Positions 18,676 to 27,536 are shown, counted from the first letter of the stretch. The stretch is 48,314 nt of DNA from an uncultured Flammeovirgaceae bacterium (GCA_937884755.1 CAKZYJ010000453.1:1-48314); one strand, 5' to 3'. Numbers and translations: made by a program. Notes: generated by a model from the letters alone, not told the origin.

Positions 18676-20238
18676 ATGCCTGTAGCGAAAGTATCCAATG
18701 CCGTAATAGGACCTGATCCAGTTCAGGTTGGCAATCAAGTCATGGCTCGCACCCAGTTTGCTCAGCAGCGCAGAGAGCTACAACAACGGCAACAGGCGCA
18801 GAGAGCTGAGCGTGAGCATCAGGAGCTCAACAAGTTCTGGCAGAGCAATGAGGATATTGATACATGGGAACCGTTTGCCTCGCAGATGCAGCAAAGCAAA
18901 CAGCGATTTCAACTGGCCTTCCAACAGCAGCTCAACCAGTCCGAGATGAATGCCTCTGAGCTTTCTAAATCTGCTGGTATGCAGCAGGCCAAGAGCCAGT
19001 TGCTGGCTGAGGCTAGTTACTATAAGAGTATGGGAGCTGTAGCTAAAGAGATGAAGTCCACCCTGGATGCAGGAGAGTTTTATAATGAAGGAACAGCGAA
19101 GCGGTATTTAAATAACCTCGTGTTTCGTAAGCCTGACTTCAATAAAAGCCCACTAGAGTATGCTGAGAGCCTAAGTAGCCCAGGTTTACTTGATCAAAAT
19201 AAAATTGTCAGTGGTGTAGTAAAAAATATCCAAAACCAGATTGCAGAATCAGGGAGTGGAGGTATTTATGAACAAGGGGGCAAAATCTATGGCTCTACTG
19301 TAGAAAATAAACTACGCTTTGCCACAGACGAAAACGGACGAGTCGCTGAAGGAGTGGTGTCGCATGTGCTGAATATGAATGATCAACTCGGTGAGACGAT
19401 TCGGTTTGATATGGCTCGCCAGGCGTATGAAGCCCAACATGGAAAAGTGAATCTGGAAGATCCGGAAGATCACCAAGCTGTAAAACAACTCTATGAAGAG
19501 CAGTTCCGCGATGACACTTCTGATGCTACTAAAGATTATATTTTTGAAAAGACTCGAGATATTTTAGAGCAGCATCAGCAGAAGGCGTTTAAGAATAACC
19601 GAGTGAGCTATGGCAACAAACCTAAACCTCCTAAGATAGAAAAGCCTAAGCCTGACACCGGCCCATTTAAAGATGCTGAGACGTTGAGCCGGGTAAGGGA
19701 GCGTTACGACACGCTCACTCAGATCGTGGATGACTACTCTCAGACCCAGGCGAATAGCCTGATTGGACAGAAAACGGGGCAAGGCACCATCACCGGAATT
19801 AAGATCAATAAGCCCAAAGCCGGGCAAAAGGGTAGGTTCGGAACTCCTTTTGGTTCAGTGAAACCCCAGAAAGGCGAGATGGTAATTACGTTAAATCCCA
19901 ACCGTCAGCAGGAGAGTGAGCCAGATTTGAGTAATGTAGGGGCTACGGGTGCTGATGAAGATATTGTTCGTCAGCGCCAGATGGAGCGTGCTGAGCAAGA
20001 TGCTAATCAGCCTGTCACCATTCGTATCCCGATGGACACCGAAGAGGATAAGGCCTCAGCAATGTCCCGGTTAAATAACCTACTTCAGTTTGGTAGCGGT
20101 AAGGGCATGATTACCAATGAAGATATTCGGATGTACGATCGTGAGAAAGGGAACAAGCGGTTTAGTGGAGGAGATGAAGATATGTTCTCAGACTTTGATG
20201 GCGAAGATGACCCATTCTCCGATTTTGATGAAAGCTAA
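18676..20238 (+). CDS. internal virion/ejection protein, T7 gp15-like position
   Basis: A 520-residue, highly Gln-rich helical protein. Residues about 18-110 are almost entirely Gln, Arg, Glu, Leu and Ala (QQRRELQQRQQAQRAEREHQ), which predicts coiled coil. The middle is helical and polar. The C-terminal 130 residues are low-complexity, charged, and end in an Asp/Phe repeat (MFSDFDGEDDPFSDFDES). It has no signal peptide or membrane segment. Second in a set of three genes resembling T7 gp14-gp15-gp16, it is the best candidate for the periplasmic tube component. The acidic repeat tail is unusual and could act as a packaging or interaction tag (inference). The SLOG gene starts 1 base after its stop. 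Confidence 0.55.
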   Translation: MPVAKVSNAVIGPDPVQVGNQVMARTQFAQQRRELQQRQQAQRAEREHQELNKFWQSNEDIDTWEPFASQMQQSKQRFQLAFQQQLNQSEMNASELSKSAGMQQAKSQLLAEASYYKSMGAVAKEMKSTLDAGEFYNEGTAKRYLNNLVFRKPDFNKSPLEYAESLSSPGLLDQNKIVSGVVKNIQNQIAESGSGGIYEQGGKIYGSTVENKLRFATDENGRVAEGVVSHVLNMNDQLGETIRFDMARQAYEAQHGKVNLEDPEDHQAVKQLYEEQFRDDTSDATKDYIFEKTRDILEQHQQKAFKNNRVSYGNKPKPPKIEKPKPDTGPFKDAETLSRVRERYDTLTQIVDDYSQTQANSLIGQKTGQGTITGIKINKPKAGQKGRFGTPFGSVKPQKGEMVITLNPNRQQESEPDLSNVGATGADEDIVRQRQMERAEQDANQPVTIRIPMDTEEDKASAMSRLNNLLQFGSGKGMITNEDIRMYDREKGNKRFSGGDEDMFSDFDGEDDPFSDFDES

Positions 20239-20239
20239 T

Positions 20240-20644
20240 ATGATTCGGATTATTATAGCAGGTGGTAGGGACTACACTAATTATCCTGAGCTGAAAGGTT
20301 TCTGCAAAGCGGTAGTTGATCTTTATAAGAATGATGTTGAGATCGTTAGTGGCACAATGAAAGGAGTTGATCTGCTAGGGGAGAGGTTTTCTAGGGAAGT
20401 GATTGGGTCGGAACCCGCTCGTTTTCCTGCTGATTGGGATGATATTAATCACCCTGAAGCAGTTGTAAAGTATAAAAAGAATGGCAAGCCATATAACGCA
20501 GCAGCTGGGCCTATTCGCAATAGAAAGATGGCAGACTACGCTGATATGCTTATTGCTTTTTGGGATAAAAAATCTCGGGGCACTAAGAATATGATTGAAG
20601 AAGCTGAAAAACGAGGACTTCTCGTCCACATAAATTATTATTAG
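20240..20644 (+). CDS. SLOG-fold protein of the DUF2493/YspA type
   Basis: A 134-residue protein; ATG at 20240 was chosen over a longer frame because it falls 1 base after the previous stop and starts directly with the conserved motif. MIRIIIAGGRDYTNY gives the hydrophobic strand and GGRDY motif of the DUF2493 (SLOG, YspA-like) family. VSGTMKGVDLLGERFSREV matches the family's second nucleotide-binding loop (normally SGxAxGAD), here with Gly-Thr-Met-Lys-Gly-Val-Asp. IRNRKMADYADMLIAFWDKKSRGTKNMIEEA is the usual C-terminal part (the residues following the RNRxM motif). SLOG proteins bind nucleotides or nucleotide-derived ligands. Its place between two ejection-protein genes is unusual; it might be co-packaged or be a moron (inference). 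Confidence 0.85.
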   Translation: MIRIIIAGGRDYTNYPELKGFCKAVVDLYKNDVEIVSGTMKGVDLLGERFSREVIGSEPARFPADWDDINHPEAVVKYKKNGKPYNAAAGPIRNRKMADYADMLIAFWDKKSRGTKNMIEEAEKRGLLVHINYY

Positions 20645-20646
20645 TT

Positions 20647-23600
20647 ATGCCTAACGAACTATATAATCTAATTGATAAGGCCACTGGCAAAGAGCGGTTC
20701 TCCAAGAATCCTCAGAAGGCTGATACCTACTTCTCACAAAACCCTGATAAGCTAGACGCAGCTATCGAGCTACTTCGGAAAAAGCACAAGCCCCAGGCGG
20801 ATAGTGCGAAGTTCCGGCAGTACATTGATAAGAAGTACTTGTCAGAAGGATTAGGTAAAAAAAAAGACCCGAGTCAGTTGGGGCCTCTGGTTACGGAGAA
20901 TCTTCAGCTTCGTCCGACGGAAACCCAGAACCCTTCACCAACCACTACCCGGATGCCCGAAGCATCCCAAGAAAACCCAATCTCCTCACCCGCTTCTACC
21001 GATGGCTCCACCGATCAGTCACAAGTAGCTGATAACGAGTCAGTAGAAACCTCAAGTCAAAGCAGTTCTTCAACTGGATCGCCAACCGCAGACAAAGAGA
21101 CTAGTCTTTGGGAAACAATGAAGTCTTCTGTAAGCAATCTGCTAGAGAATACTATTCCCGGTGCAGCAGCTTCAGCAATGGCTTTGTTTACCCCGGATGA
21201 TCTGAGTATGACGATGGGTGGTAGCTACGTCTACAATCAAGAGCAACTTAAAGCCCAGCGTGAGCAGATCAGTGCTGCCAAGAACGAAGCCATGAAATTC
21301 GCTGGAGAGAAGTTTGCCGCCTCAGCTGAGGAACGCGATAAGCTTGTTTCTAATATCTCAGACATTGATGATCCACTAGACTTAGCCAATTACCTGGTGG
21401 GGGCTGCCTCAGAAGCCGCGGTACAAATTCCTTTGACATTAGCCACCTTTGGGGGGTCGTCGTTAATTCAATCGTCCGGATCGGTGTACTATCAGGCACT
21501 AGAAGAATATGCTCAGAAGAACGATGTAACGGTTGAGGAAGCCATTAAGCAGAACAAAGATGCTAAGCTAGGGGCTATGCTCACGGGGGCTATCTCAGCA
21601 GCCCTGGACCGGGTAGGAGCCGGGAAGGTGGCGAAGAGTATTAAACCCGAGGCGGTGCTTAGTTCACTACGTAAACGGGTCTTAGAAAAGAGCAAAGATG
21701 TAGTGGGTTCAGGTATGGAAGAAGGGGCTACGGAAATGGTTCAGGAAGCTATTGAAAGTATAGGGGCAGGGGTCGGCAGTGGGCAGACCGTGCTAGAAGC
21801 CATAGAGAATCTAGATGGCGAGCAATTGATTAATGCAGGTGCTCGAGGACTGGCCGGAGGTACGACCTTATCCGGAGCAGGTAATGTAGCTAGTGAAGTG
21901 GCTGGGCAAGGAGTGAAAGCGGTGTACGGAGAACCGCTCCCCACAGATCCGGATGCTACCAACCCTTTTGATGAAAATAATGTTAAAGCTCCAGAAGGTG
22001 TGTTGGGAGAAGATGGTGGAGATAGTTCGGCCAATCCATTCAAAAATGATATGCGGGTGGACGAAGAAGTGATTGAGCCTGATACTGAAGAAGTGGATGA
22101 GCGGTACCGAAAAGAGACTAAGCGTAATCCCTTCACAGATAAAAAGCGGCAGGAAGATGATGTAGAAGTTGATGAAAACGGCGATATTGTTAATCCATTT
22201 GATGAAGAAACCAAAGACGTTGCACAAATCATTGAAGAAGATGGAGAACGCGCCAGTGAATCCGATGAAAACGACCTCTCTGATAGACTGGGAGAGCGGG
22301 ACGATAACGATGCTACTGGTTCCGCAAATACCTTGGATGAGCCATCCCAACGAGCGGAGTCTAATGCGTCAAGAATTGGAGAGCAAACGACTGCTGAAGA
22401 CCAGATCACCCAAGCCTACCGACGATGGGCAAGTGATCCGGAAGCCGACGTAGAGCAAGCTTTACAAGAGCTTGAGAGGCACTCCTACTCCCGCAAAGAA
22501 TTGCTAGAGAATGATATGGAGCGGGAACGGGCGATTGCTGAAGTGTTCGGCGGCCCCACTACCGATGAGATCACCCAAAACATTCAAAACTTAACGAATC
22601 CTGATGGAACAAGAGAAGAAAATAGCGATCAGTCAGATGATACAAATACTGACTTGTCGGACATTACAGAAGAGGGTGGTGGGGATGATAACCAGCAAGC
22701 GGCCTCTGACCCAGTGGAAGTCTCCGAAGAAGCGACCGTTCGCGCAGAGACCGAACAGGATCAACCGGGGCAAGCCAATCCTATAGAGCTATCCGAAGAA
22801 GATCAGCAAAAGCAGCGGATCAACCGGGTGATAAGTTCTTCTAAGGACTACAATAACCAAACCAGAACCTACCGCAATTCCCTCAAAGGCAAACGTACCC
22901 TGAACGAGATCAAGAAGAATGCCCGTGACCAGGGCTACAAAGTCCGCACCAATGCTTCCGGTAAACTCACGCTAATTGACCCTAATACTGGCGCAGAAGC
23001 GAGAAAGAAGCGAATAGCCGATGATACTAGCTCCTACAAGACACTGGCTGGGATTTCCTCTGAGGGTAAAGTAGTATATCAAAAGCTTAAGGAAAACGGC
23101 GCTTTGGACACGATCGGTCAAGACGGGCAACGTCTAGACATCCCCATGCTACCGAGAGACTTCGAAAAAGCGAAGCGAGATGTTGAGGCTGGAAAGCAAT
23201 CGTGGCAGGCCGATGAGTTATTAAACTGGGTGGAACAGGTGCAGCAAGATGGTTTTGTTCCTACCAAGACCAAAGCGGTACCCATTGAGGATATTGGTAA
23301 AACGGATGATTCTTTTACTGTTCCAGAATCTGGGGCTGAGAGCATTCCAGAGAGCGCACCATTCTTAGTGGGAAGCAGCGCTGATCCTACACTAGGGCTT
23401 ATTTCAGGACTACCTAGGAAAGCGAAGCGCATATATCAAAAGTACGTCCGCTCTCGAGGCGATCTACCCCACGAAGTCTTTGATGAAAAGATTTACAAAG
23501 AGGGGCGTATCAGTAAAGAAATCCGGCAAGTAGCTAGGGTGTCAGCCAAAGCTCGTCGGTCAATCAAAAAGTCTTACGGTAAAGGATGGGAAGCCAAGTT

Positions 23601-23814
23601 ACCAGATGTGAATGCTGCACTGCGAGGAGAGAAGGATATTACCAGCTTACCTTCTAAGGTGCAGGAGTCTGTTCGGGAAATGCGCGCTCACATCAAGTCA
23701 CTCAGTAAGTCTATGATTGACGAAGGGGTGGTATCGGGTGAAATGAAAGCGGTGTTTGATAAGAACATGGACACCTACCTGAACCGAAGCTATAAAATCT
23801 TTGATGCCCACTAG
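20647..23814 (+). CDS. giant ejection protein (T7 gp16-like position), N-terminal piece
   Basis: A 1055-residue frame ending at TAG 23812, after which the same frame stays open to 25902; the full gene would code for about 1750 residues. The N-terminus is a small helical module (LYNLIDKATGKERFSKNP). Residues about 240-390 are Ala/Gly-rich with possible membrane-active helices (LVGAASEAAVQIPLTLATFG, GAMLTGAISAALDRVGAG). Residues about 435-730 are a long acidic, probably disordered region with repeated NPF/D and NPFDE phrases. A basic helical region follows. Size, gene order and plan fit a T7 gp16-like inner-membrane ejection component or a large polyvalent protein. No lytic transglycosylase motif was recognised in this part. 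Confidence 0.65.
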   Translation: MPNELYNLIDKATGKERFSKNPQKADTYFSQNPDKLDAAIELLRKKHKPQADSAKFRQYIDKKYLSEGLGKKKDPSQLGPLVTENLQLRPTETQNPSPTTTRMPEASQENPISSPASTDGSTDQSQVADNESVETSSQSSSSTGSPTADKETSLWETMKSSVSNLLENTIPGAAASAMALFTPDDLSMTMGGSYVYNQEQLKAQREQISAAKNEAMKFAGEKFAASAEERDKLVSNISDIDDPLDLANYLVGAASEAAVQIPLTLATFGGSSLIQSSGSVYYQALEEYAQKNDVTVEEAIKQNKDAKLGAMLTGAISAALDRVGAGKVAKSIKPEAVLSSLRKRVLEKSKDVVGSGMEEGATEMVQEAIESIGAGVGSGQTVLEAIENLDGEQLINAGARGLAGGTTLSGAGNVASEVAGQGVKAVYGEPLPTDPDATNPFDENNVKAPEGVLGEDGGDSSANPFKNDMRVDEEVIEPDTEEVDERYRKETKRNPFTDKKRQEDDVEVDENGDIVNPFDEETKDVAQIIEEDGERASESDENDLSDRLGERDDNDATGSANTLDEPSQRAESNASRIGEQTTAEDQITQAYRRWASDPEADVEQALQELERHSYSRKELLENDMERERAIAEVFGGPTTDEITQNIQNLTNPDGTREENSDQSDDTNTDLSDITEEGGGDDNQQAASDPVEVSEEATVRAETEQDQPGQANPIELSEEDQQKQRINRVISSSKDYNNQTRTYRNSLKGKRTLNEIKKNARDQGYKVRTNASGKLTLIDPNTGAEARKKRIADDTSSYKTLAGISSEGKVVYQKLKENGALDTIGQDGQRLDIPMLPRDFEKAKRDVEAGKQSWQADELLNWVEQVQQDGFVPTKTKAVPIEDIGKTDDSFTVPESGAESIPESAPFLVGSSADPTLGLISGLPRKAKRIYQKYVRSRGDLPHEVFDEKIYKEGRISKEIRQVARVSAKARRSIKKSYGKGWEAKLPDVNAALRGEKDITSLPSKVQESVREMRAHIKSLSKSMIDEGVVSGEMKAVFDKNMDTYLNRSYKIFDAH
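23812..23814 (+). other. in-frame TAG splitting the giant ejection gene
   Basis: The codon lies between GAT GCC CAC and CGT GCA GAG. The coding frame continues through RAENVPTQV without another stop. A one-base change from CAG (Gln) or TGG (Trp) would create it. Confidence 0.85.
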
Positions 23815-23838
23815 CGTGCAGAGAATGTACCGACTCAA

Positions 23839-25902
23839 GTGATGAACCGGGCGAAATCATATCTTCGTTCTCACTTTAAAAGCCAAAACCAAAACCTAAC
23901 TGAAGATCAGCTTAATGGCTACATCAAAGCGTTTTTGGCGAAAAAGGGAGAGAAGAACCCAATCTCTATACTGGCTTCTAGTAAGCTAGGCGCGAAGAAC
24001 TTGGGCTCACTTAAACAGCGTAAAGATATTCCTGCGCCGATCCGGGCACTGATGGGTGAGTACGACGATGTGCTAGTCAATTATAGCAAGTCGGTGGCGA
24101 AGATGGCTCAAGTCCTACATAACCATAAATTCCTTTCTAACATCAAACAGATAGGGATGGGGGAGTACTTCTTTGAAGGGGAAAATCCTCCAGACAGCAA
24201 GCACCATGTCCAGATCAGTGCGGAAACCAACGAATCCTTAGCTCCTTTAAATGGACTGTGGACTACTCCCGAGATTAAGAAAGCCTTTGAGGACTTTGAT
24301 AAATTGTCGATCGCTCAGGGTGAAGGATTAGCTCCTGCCATGCTACGAGGCTATATGAAAGCTACGGGGTACTATAAAGCAGCAAAGACTGTATTCAACC
24401 CGATCACTCATGCTCGTAACTTCTCAGGTGGGGTTTACTTTACCCTGGCCAATGGGCACTGGAGGCAGCAGCACGGTTTCAAAGCATTTGCTACGAATTG
24501 GAATGATTTGGGTGGGCGTAAGAATGAAAAGCTTAACAGCTACTTGGATAAGCTCACGGAACTTGGGGTAGTGGGAGGAAGTGTGGATGCTACGTATATC
24601 CGGGAGACCCTGGAAGAAGCGAAGCGCAGAGATGGTGATGTGCAAAAGATGAACGAGTCCTGGTTTCATAAGTACCGGAATAAGGCTGGAAAAAAGGTGA
24701 TGGATGCCTACCAGAAAGAGGATGATTTTTGGAAAATTATCGCTTTTGAAAATGAGAAGGCCCGGTATAAGAATGACTTTAAGAGTGAAGAAGAACTAGA
24801 GCGCCACGCAGCTCAAGTAGTAAGAAACACGCTTCCTAACTACGATATGCTTGGGCAAGGACTCAAGCAAGCCAAGTACTTACCCTTCACTGCCTCGTTT
24901 CTATCTTTTCCGGCAGAGATTGTTCGTACTACAGGGAACATTCTAAAAATCACCCATGATGATTTGAAAGCAGGCCGGGTACAGGCGGGTATGGAGCGTA
25001 TGGCTGGCACGATGGGGGCAGCAGCACTCACGGCTGGGATTGCTACTATGCTTAGAATGGAGTTCGGTGTAGATGATGAAGACGACGAATCGGCCCGTCG
25101 GTTCATGGCTCCCTGGGACAAGAATGGTAGTATCGCCTTTGTGGGACCTATTGAAAACGGCCGGGTGGACTATATTAATCTGTCCTACACAGATCCCTAT
25201 TCATATTGGCAAGACCCATTTCACACCATGCTGCGTGGAGCTACGACGGATAAAGATATAGGTGATGCTAGTATGGAAGCGTTAGGCCAGATGCTGAACC
25301 CCTTCATGGATGAAGAAATGCTGGTGAGTCGGATACTGGATGCTAGTAGAAATAAAATAAAGGCATCTGGCGCACCTATCTATAATGAGAAGGAAAGTTT
25401 TTTTGTGCAAAACAAAAAGAAAACAGCCTATGTACTGGAAGGTTTAGAGCCAGGGGTAGCGAATTTTGCAAGACGGCTCTACATGGCTTCTACAGGACAG
25501 AAGGGGGATTGGGGGCAAGAGTATGAAGTGGGGCGAGAAGTGGCTGCTAACTTGATGGGATTGCGCCGGGTGACGCTGGATGTTCGTCAGTCAATAGGGT
25601 TTCGGTTTCGAAACTTCAATAGTGAATTGATTGAGGCTAAAAGAATCTATACATCGGTGGCTAAACGAAGGGGTAATGTGAGTGAGGAAGAACTGGAAGA
25701 TGCTTACCAGCGAGCCAATGAGGCTTACCGGAAAACCCTAGAGGAATATCAGCAGTATTTTGAGGCGGGGGTAGCGATGAAAGTACCTTATAAAGAGATG
25801 CGCGATATACTGGGGGATAAGGAGGTAAGAATCAGTAAAGAGAATGAGTACATCATTGCCGGATTAAAACCTATCAAACCTTTAGAGAAGATCAAGCGTT
25901 AG
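23839..25902 (+). CDS. giant ejection protein, C-terminal piece
   Basis: A 687-residue frame from GTG 23839 (ATG follows at 23842), but open in frame from 23815, directly after the TAG. It is helical, and includes AAKTVFNPITHARNFSG and later PYSYWQDPFHTMLRG, phrases typical in form of C-terminal regions of giant internal virion or large polyvalent phage proteins. Two Gly/Ala/Met-rich helices (MAGTMGAAALTAGIATML, near base 25010) may contact membrane. The last 100 residues are charged coiled coil (VSEEELEDAYQRANEAYR). It very probably belongs with the 20647 frame as one protein. Stop-codon readthrough or reinitiation would be needed for function if the stop is real. Confidence 0.65.
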   Translation: MMNRAKSYLRSHFKSQNQNLTEDQLNGYIKAFLAKKGEKNPISILASSKLGAKNLGSLKQRKDIPAPIRALMGEYDDVLVNYSKSVAKMAQVLHNHKFLSNIKQIGMGEYFFEGENPPDSKHHVQISAETNESLAPLNGLWTTPEIKKAFEDFDKLSIAQGEGLAPAMLRGYMKATGYYKAAKTVFNPITHARNFSGGVYFTLANGHWRQQHGFKAFATNWNDLGGRKNEKLNSYLDKLTELGVVGGSVDATYIRETLEEAKRRDGDVQKMNESWFHKYRNKAGKKVMDAYQKEDDFWKIIAFENEKARYKNDFKSEEELERHAAQVVRNTLPNYDMLGQGLKQAKYLPFTASFLSFPAEIVRTTGNILKITHDDLKAGRVQAGMERMAGTMGAAALTAGIATMLRMEFGVDDEDDESARRFMAPWDKNGSIAFVGPIENGRVDYINLSYTDPYSYWQDPFHTMLRGATTDKDIGDASMEALGQMLNPFMDEEMLVSRILDASRNKIKASGAPIYNEKESFFVQNKKKTAYVLEGLEPGVANFARRLYMASTGQKGDWGQEYEVGREVAANLMGLRRVTLDVRQSIGFRFRNFNSELIEAKRIYTSVAKRRGNVSEEELEDAYQRANEAYRKTLEEYQQYFEAGVAMKVPYKEMRDILGDKEVRISKENEYIIAGLKPIKPLEKIKR

Positions 25903-25929
25903 AGGTTTTAACCAAACCATTAACACGCA

Positions 25930-26190
25930 TTGAAAGACTTTTTCACTTTCACGGCAGCTACTGCTATTACTCTATTCAAATCTTTATTTTTCTGTGTATT
26001 ACTCTATGGAGCATTAGTAGAAAAAGGGATACTCCAAATTGTAATGATATTGATTGTCGCTTTATTTGTGAAGGGATTGTTTAGAGGATGGTACCAGTCA
26101 TATAAAGTTGACCCATCATTTACAATAGTTTATCTACTAATATTTCTAGCCACTAGCCTCTATACTTGCTATCTCGCTCTTAATCCATAA
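25930..26190 (+). CDS. small multi-pass membrane protein
   Basis: An 86-residue protein with a TTG start; no better start exists in this frame. It has two to three hydrophobic helices (TAITLFKSLFFCVLLYGAL, ILQIVMILIVALFV, FTIVYLLIFLATSLYTCYLA). It follows the giant ejection gene by 27 bases and precedes an exported small protein by 6 bases. The upstream CATTAACAC sequence (25918-25926) recurs before other genes of the window. It could be a second holin candidate or a lysogenic conversion protein, but nothing in the sequence decides this. Confidence 0.55.
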   Translation: MKDFFTFTAATAITLFKSLFFCVLLYGALVEKGILQIVMILIVALFVKGLFRGWYQSYKVDPSFTIVYLLIFLATSLYTCYLALNP

Positions 26191-26196
26191 CCAACT

Positions 26197-26463
26197 ATGA
26201 AAACTAAACTACGCTATCTATCGATCGTTCTGACAATTATTGCGCTCAACCTAACTATCCAAACCCTACAAAGCTTAGAAATCATCCCAAAGGCTCACGC
26301 TACTCCGGCCTACGTGAATACCGACGGTAGTATTGATGTGAATATCCAGGAAACGGTTCCAGTGAAAGTAGAAAGTATAGATCAACATGCCTTTTACTAC
26401 GTAGAGCCATTAATAGTACAGCAGGACGGTCAGATAAGTGTCTATTGCGATAATTGCGATTAA
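26197..26463 (+). CDS. small exported protein with C-terminal CxxC
   Basis: An 88-residue protein with a clear signal peptide (YLSIVLTIIALNLTIQTLQ; cleavage likely near AHA-TP at residues 33-36). The mature part has NTDGSIDVNIQETVPVKVES and FYYVEPLIVQQDGQI, then ends in CDNCD. From memory, small chromosomal proteins of Bacteroidota show the same plan (LNLTIQT in the signal helix, then DGSIDVNI and AFYYAEP). That suggests a host-derived cargo gene, but I cannot verify it here. It is the last gene of the rightward late block and converges on the leftward gene ending at 26489. Confidence 0.65.
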   Translation: MKTKLRYLSIVLTIIALNLTIQTLQSLEIIPKAHATPAYVNTDGSIDVNIQETVPVKVESIDQHAFYYVEPLIVQQDGQISVYCDNCD

Positions 26464-26488
26464 TTCACTGTCAAAAAAATCGGGCTAA

Positions 26489-26821
26489 TTATTCTTTGGG
26501 CAGATGCAACGGCCTGCCATTTTCATCATAGCGATTCGTTCTTACCCGAACGTACCGACTCGCGATTTCCTCTGGGGTATAGCGGACTATTCGTTTATCC
26601 ACTGGGGTAAACTGCGGCTTTCTTCCTACTTCATACTTATGGTTACGAATTATCTCAACTGCCTCTAACGCTTGCTCATAGGTCATACAACGAATTTTGC
26701 GTGGATAGCTGGCTTTAGATAAGAGCATCGCGTAGTTTCCCTTTCGGGTCTTTGCTTGCCGAAAATAGATTTTGTGTTTAAAGCAAAGCTTGAGGATTTT
26801 ATTGACTTCTTGCTTAGTCAT
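26489..26821 (-). CDS. hypothetical basic protein
   Basis: A 110-residue basic protein (TKQEVNKILKLCFKHKIYF, then RKGNYAMLLSKASYP and MTYEQALEAVEIIRNHK). The small alpha/beta pattern and high Lys/Arg content suggest a nucleic-acid or regulatory role, but no family was recognised. It is the last leftward gene before the late block and has its own upstream region of about 150 bases containing a near-palindrome (26850-26875), so it is probably a separate transcription unit. Confidence 0.5.
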   Translation of the reverse strand: MTKQEVNKILKLCFKHKIYFRQAKTRKGNYAMLLSKASYPRKIRCMTYEQALEAVEIIRNHKYEVGRKPQFTPVDKRIVRYTPEEIASRYVRVRTNRYDENGRPLHLPKE

Positions 26822-26849
26822 ACTGTGCTTTCAAGCAAACATACAGGTT

Positions 26850-26875
26850 TTAAACAAACACTTTACTTGTTTTAA
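26850..26875. promoter_or_regulatory. near-palindrome upstream of the 26821 gene (operator candidate)
   Basis: TTAAACAA (26850-26857) and TTGTTTTAA (26867-26875) form inverted arms around ACACTTTAC, 29 bases upstream of the leftward ATG at 26821. The position and AT-rich symmetry suit a repressor or regulator site. It does not share the core of the other repeated elements in the window. Confidence 0.35.
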
Positions 26876-26977
26876 GAAAATTATACTTCAAAAAGCAACA
26901 AAATAGTACACAAAATTTGTATTTTACTGATAATCAGCGATATGTAGGAGCGAATATCGACTGAAAAATCAGGTCAA

Positions 26978-27379
26978 TTAATAGCGGTAGGTGGGGGAGA
27001 AAAGACCAAGCCACAAATACTCAGTCTTATCAATATTAGGTGATTCATGTTCGTAAAACTCTTTTATTGAAGCTTCATCGTAACCATGAAAGTCAAAGAA
27101 GATAGTGTTAGGATTTAGTGGTGACTCGTATGGATATACTTTCACTTCAGTATAATACGCTAAAACCCGACCAATGATTATTGGTACATCTTTAGCAAGG
27201 TACACTGTTTTAGGAATACCATTTTCTTCTACAGATTTGACTAGCCCCTCGCACGGTGGATCGGATAGGTCGCTAATCCTTTTAACTAATTCAATAAAAT
27301 CTTGATTGCGCTTTTGCTGAAACTCAGCAGCTACCTTTTGAAACTGTTCTATCTGACTGGTGATGGGATTGTCTGGCAT
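26978..27379 (-). CDS. hypothetical protein
   Basis: A 133-residue protein. The N-terminal third is a polar helix (QIEQFQKVAAEFQQKRNQDF), followed by alternating strands (IIGRVLAYYTEVKVYPYESP, IFFDFHGYDEASIKEFYEHE) and a C-terminal WLGLFSPTYRY. No membrane segment or recognised motif. The 157 bases upstream (27380-27536) separate it from the next leftward gene and hold only two tiny frames of 13 and 23 codons, which I do not call. Confidence 0.45.
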   Translation of the reverse strand: MPDNPITSQIEQFQKVAAEFQQKRNQDFIELVKRISDLSDPPCEGLVKSVEENGIPKTVYLAKDVPIIIGRVLAYYTEVKVYPYESPLNPNTIFFDFHGYDEASIKEFYEHESPNIDKTEYLWLGLFSPTYRY

Positions 27380-27536
27380 CGCTTAAAGATCAAAGCCCTG
27401 GTTAACTAACCTAACCTTAGTGTAACAACTCCGGAGCCAGAGCGGGTAGCTTTTAGTGACTCTTGCTTGGCTACCATTATCAAGAGTTTAGCCGCTTACG
27501 TCCGGCCAATCGTTTCCGCATATAAACGCAGAAATT

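Noticed and set aside
21741-22409. 222-residue Ser-rich minus-strand frame
   Set aside because: Antisense shadow of the acidic, Glu/Asp-rich region of the giant ejection protein.
27380-27536. Two tiny frames (13 and 23 codons) on the minus strand
   Set aside because: Too short and without support from spacing or composition; may be chance.
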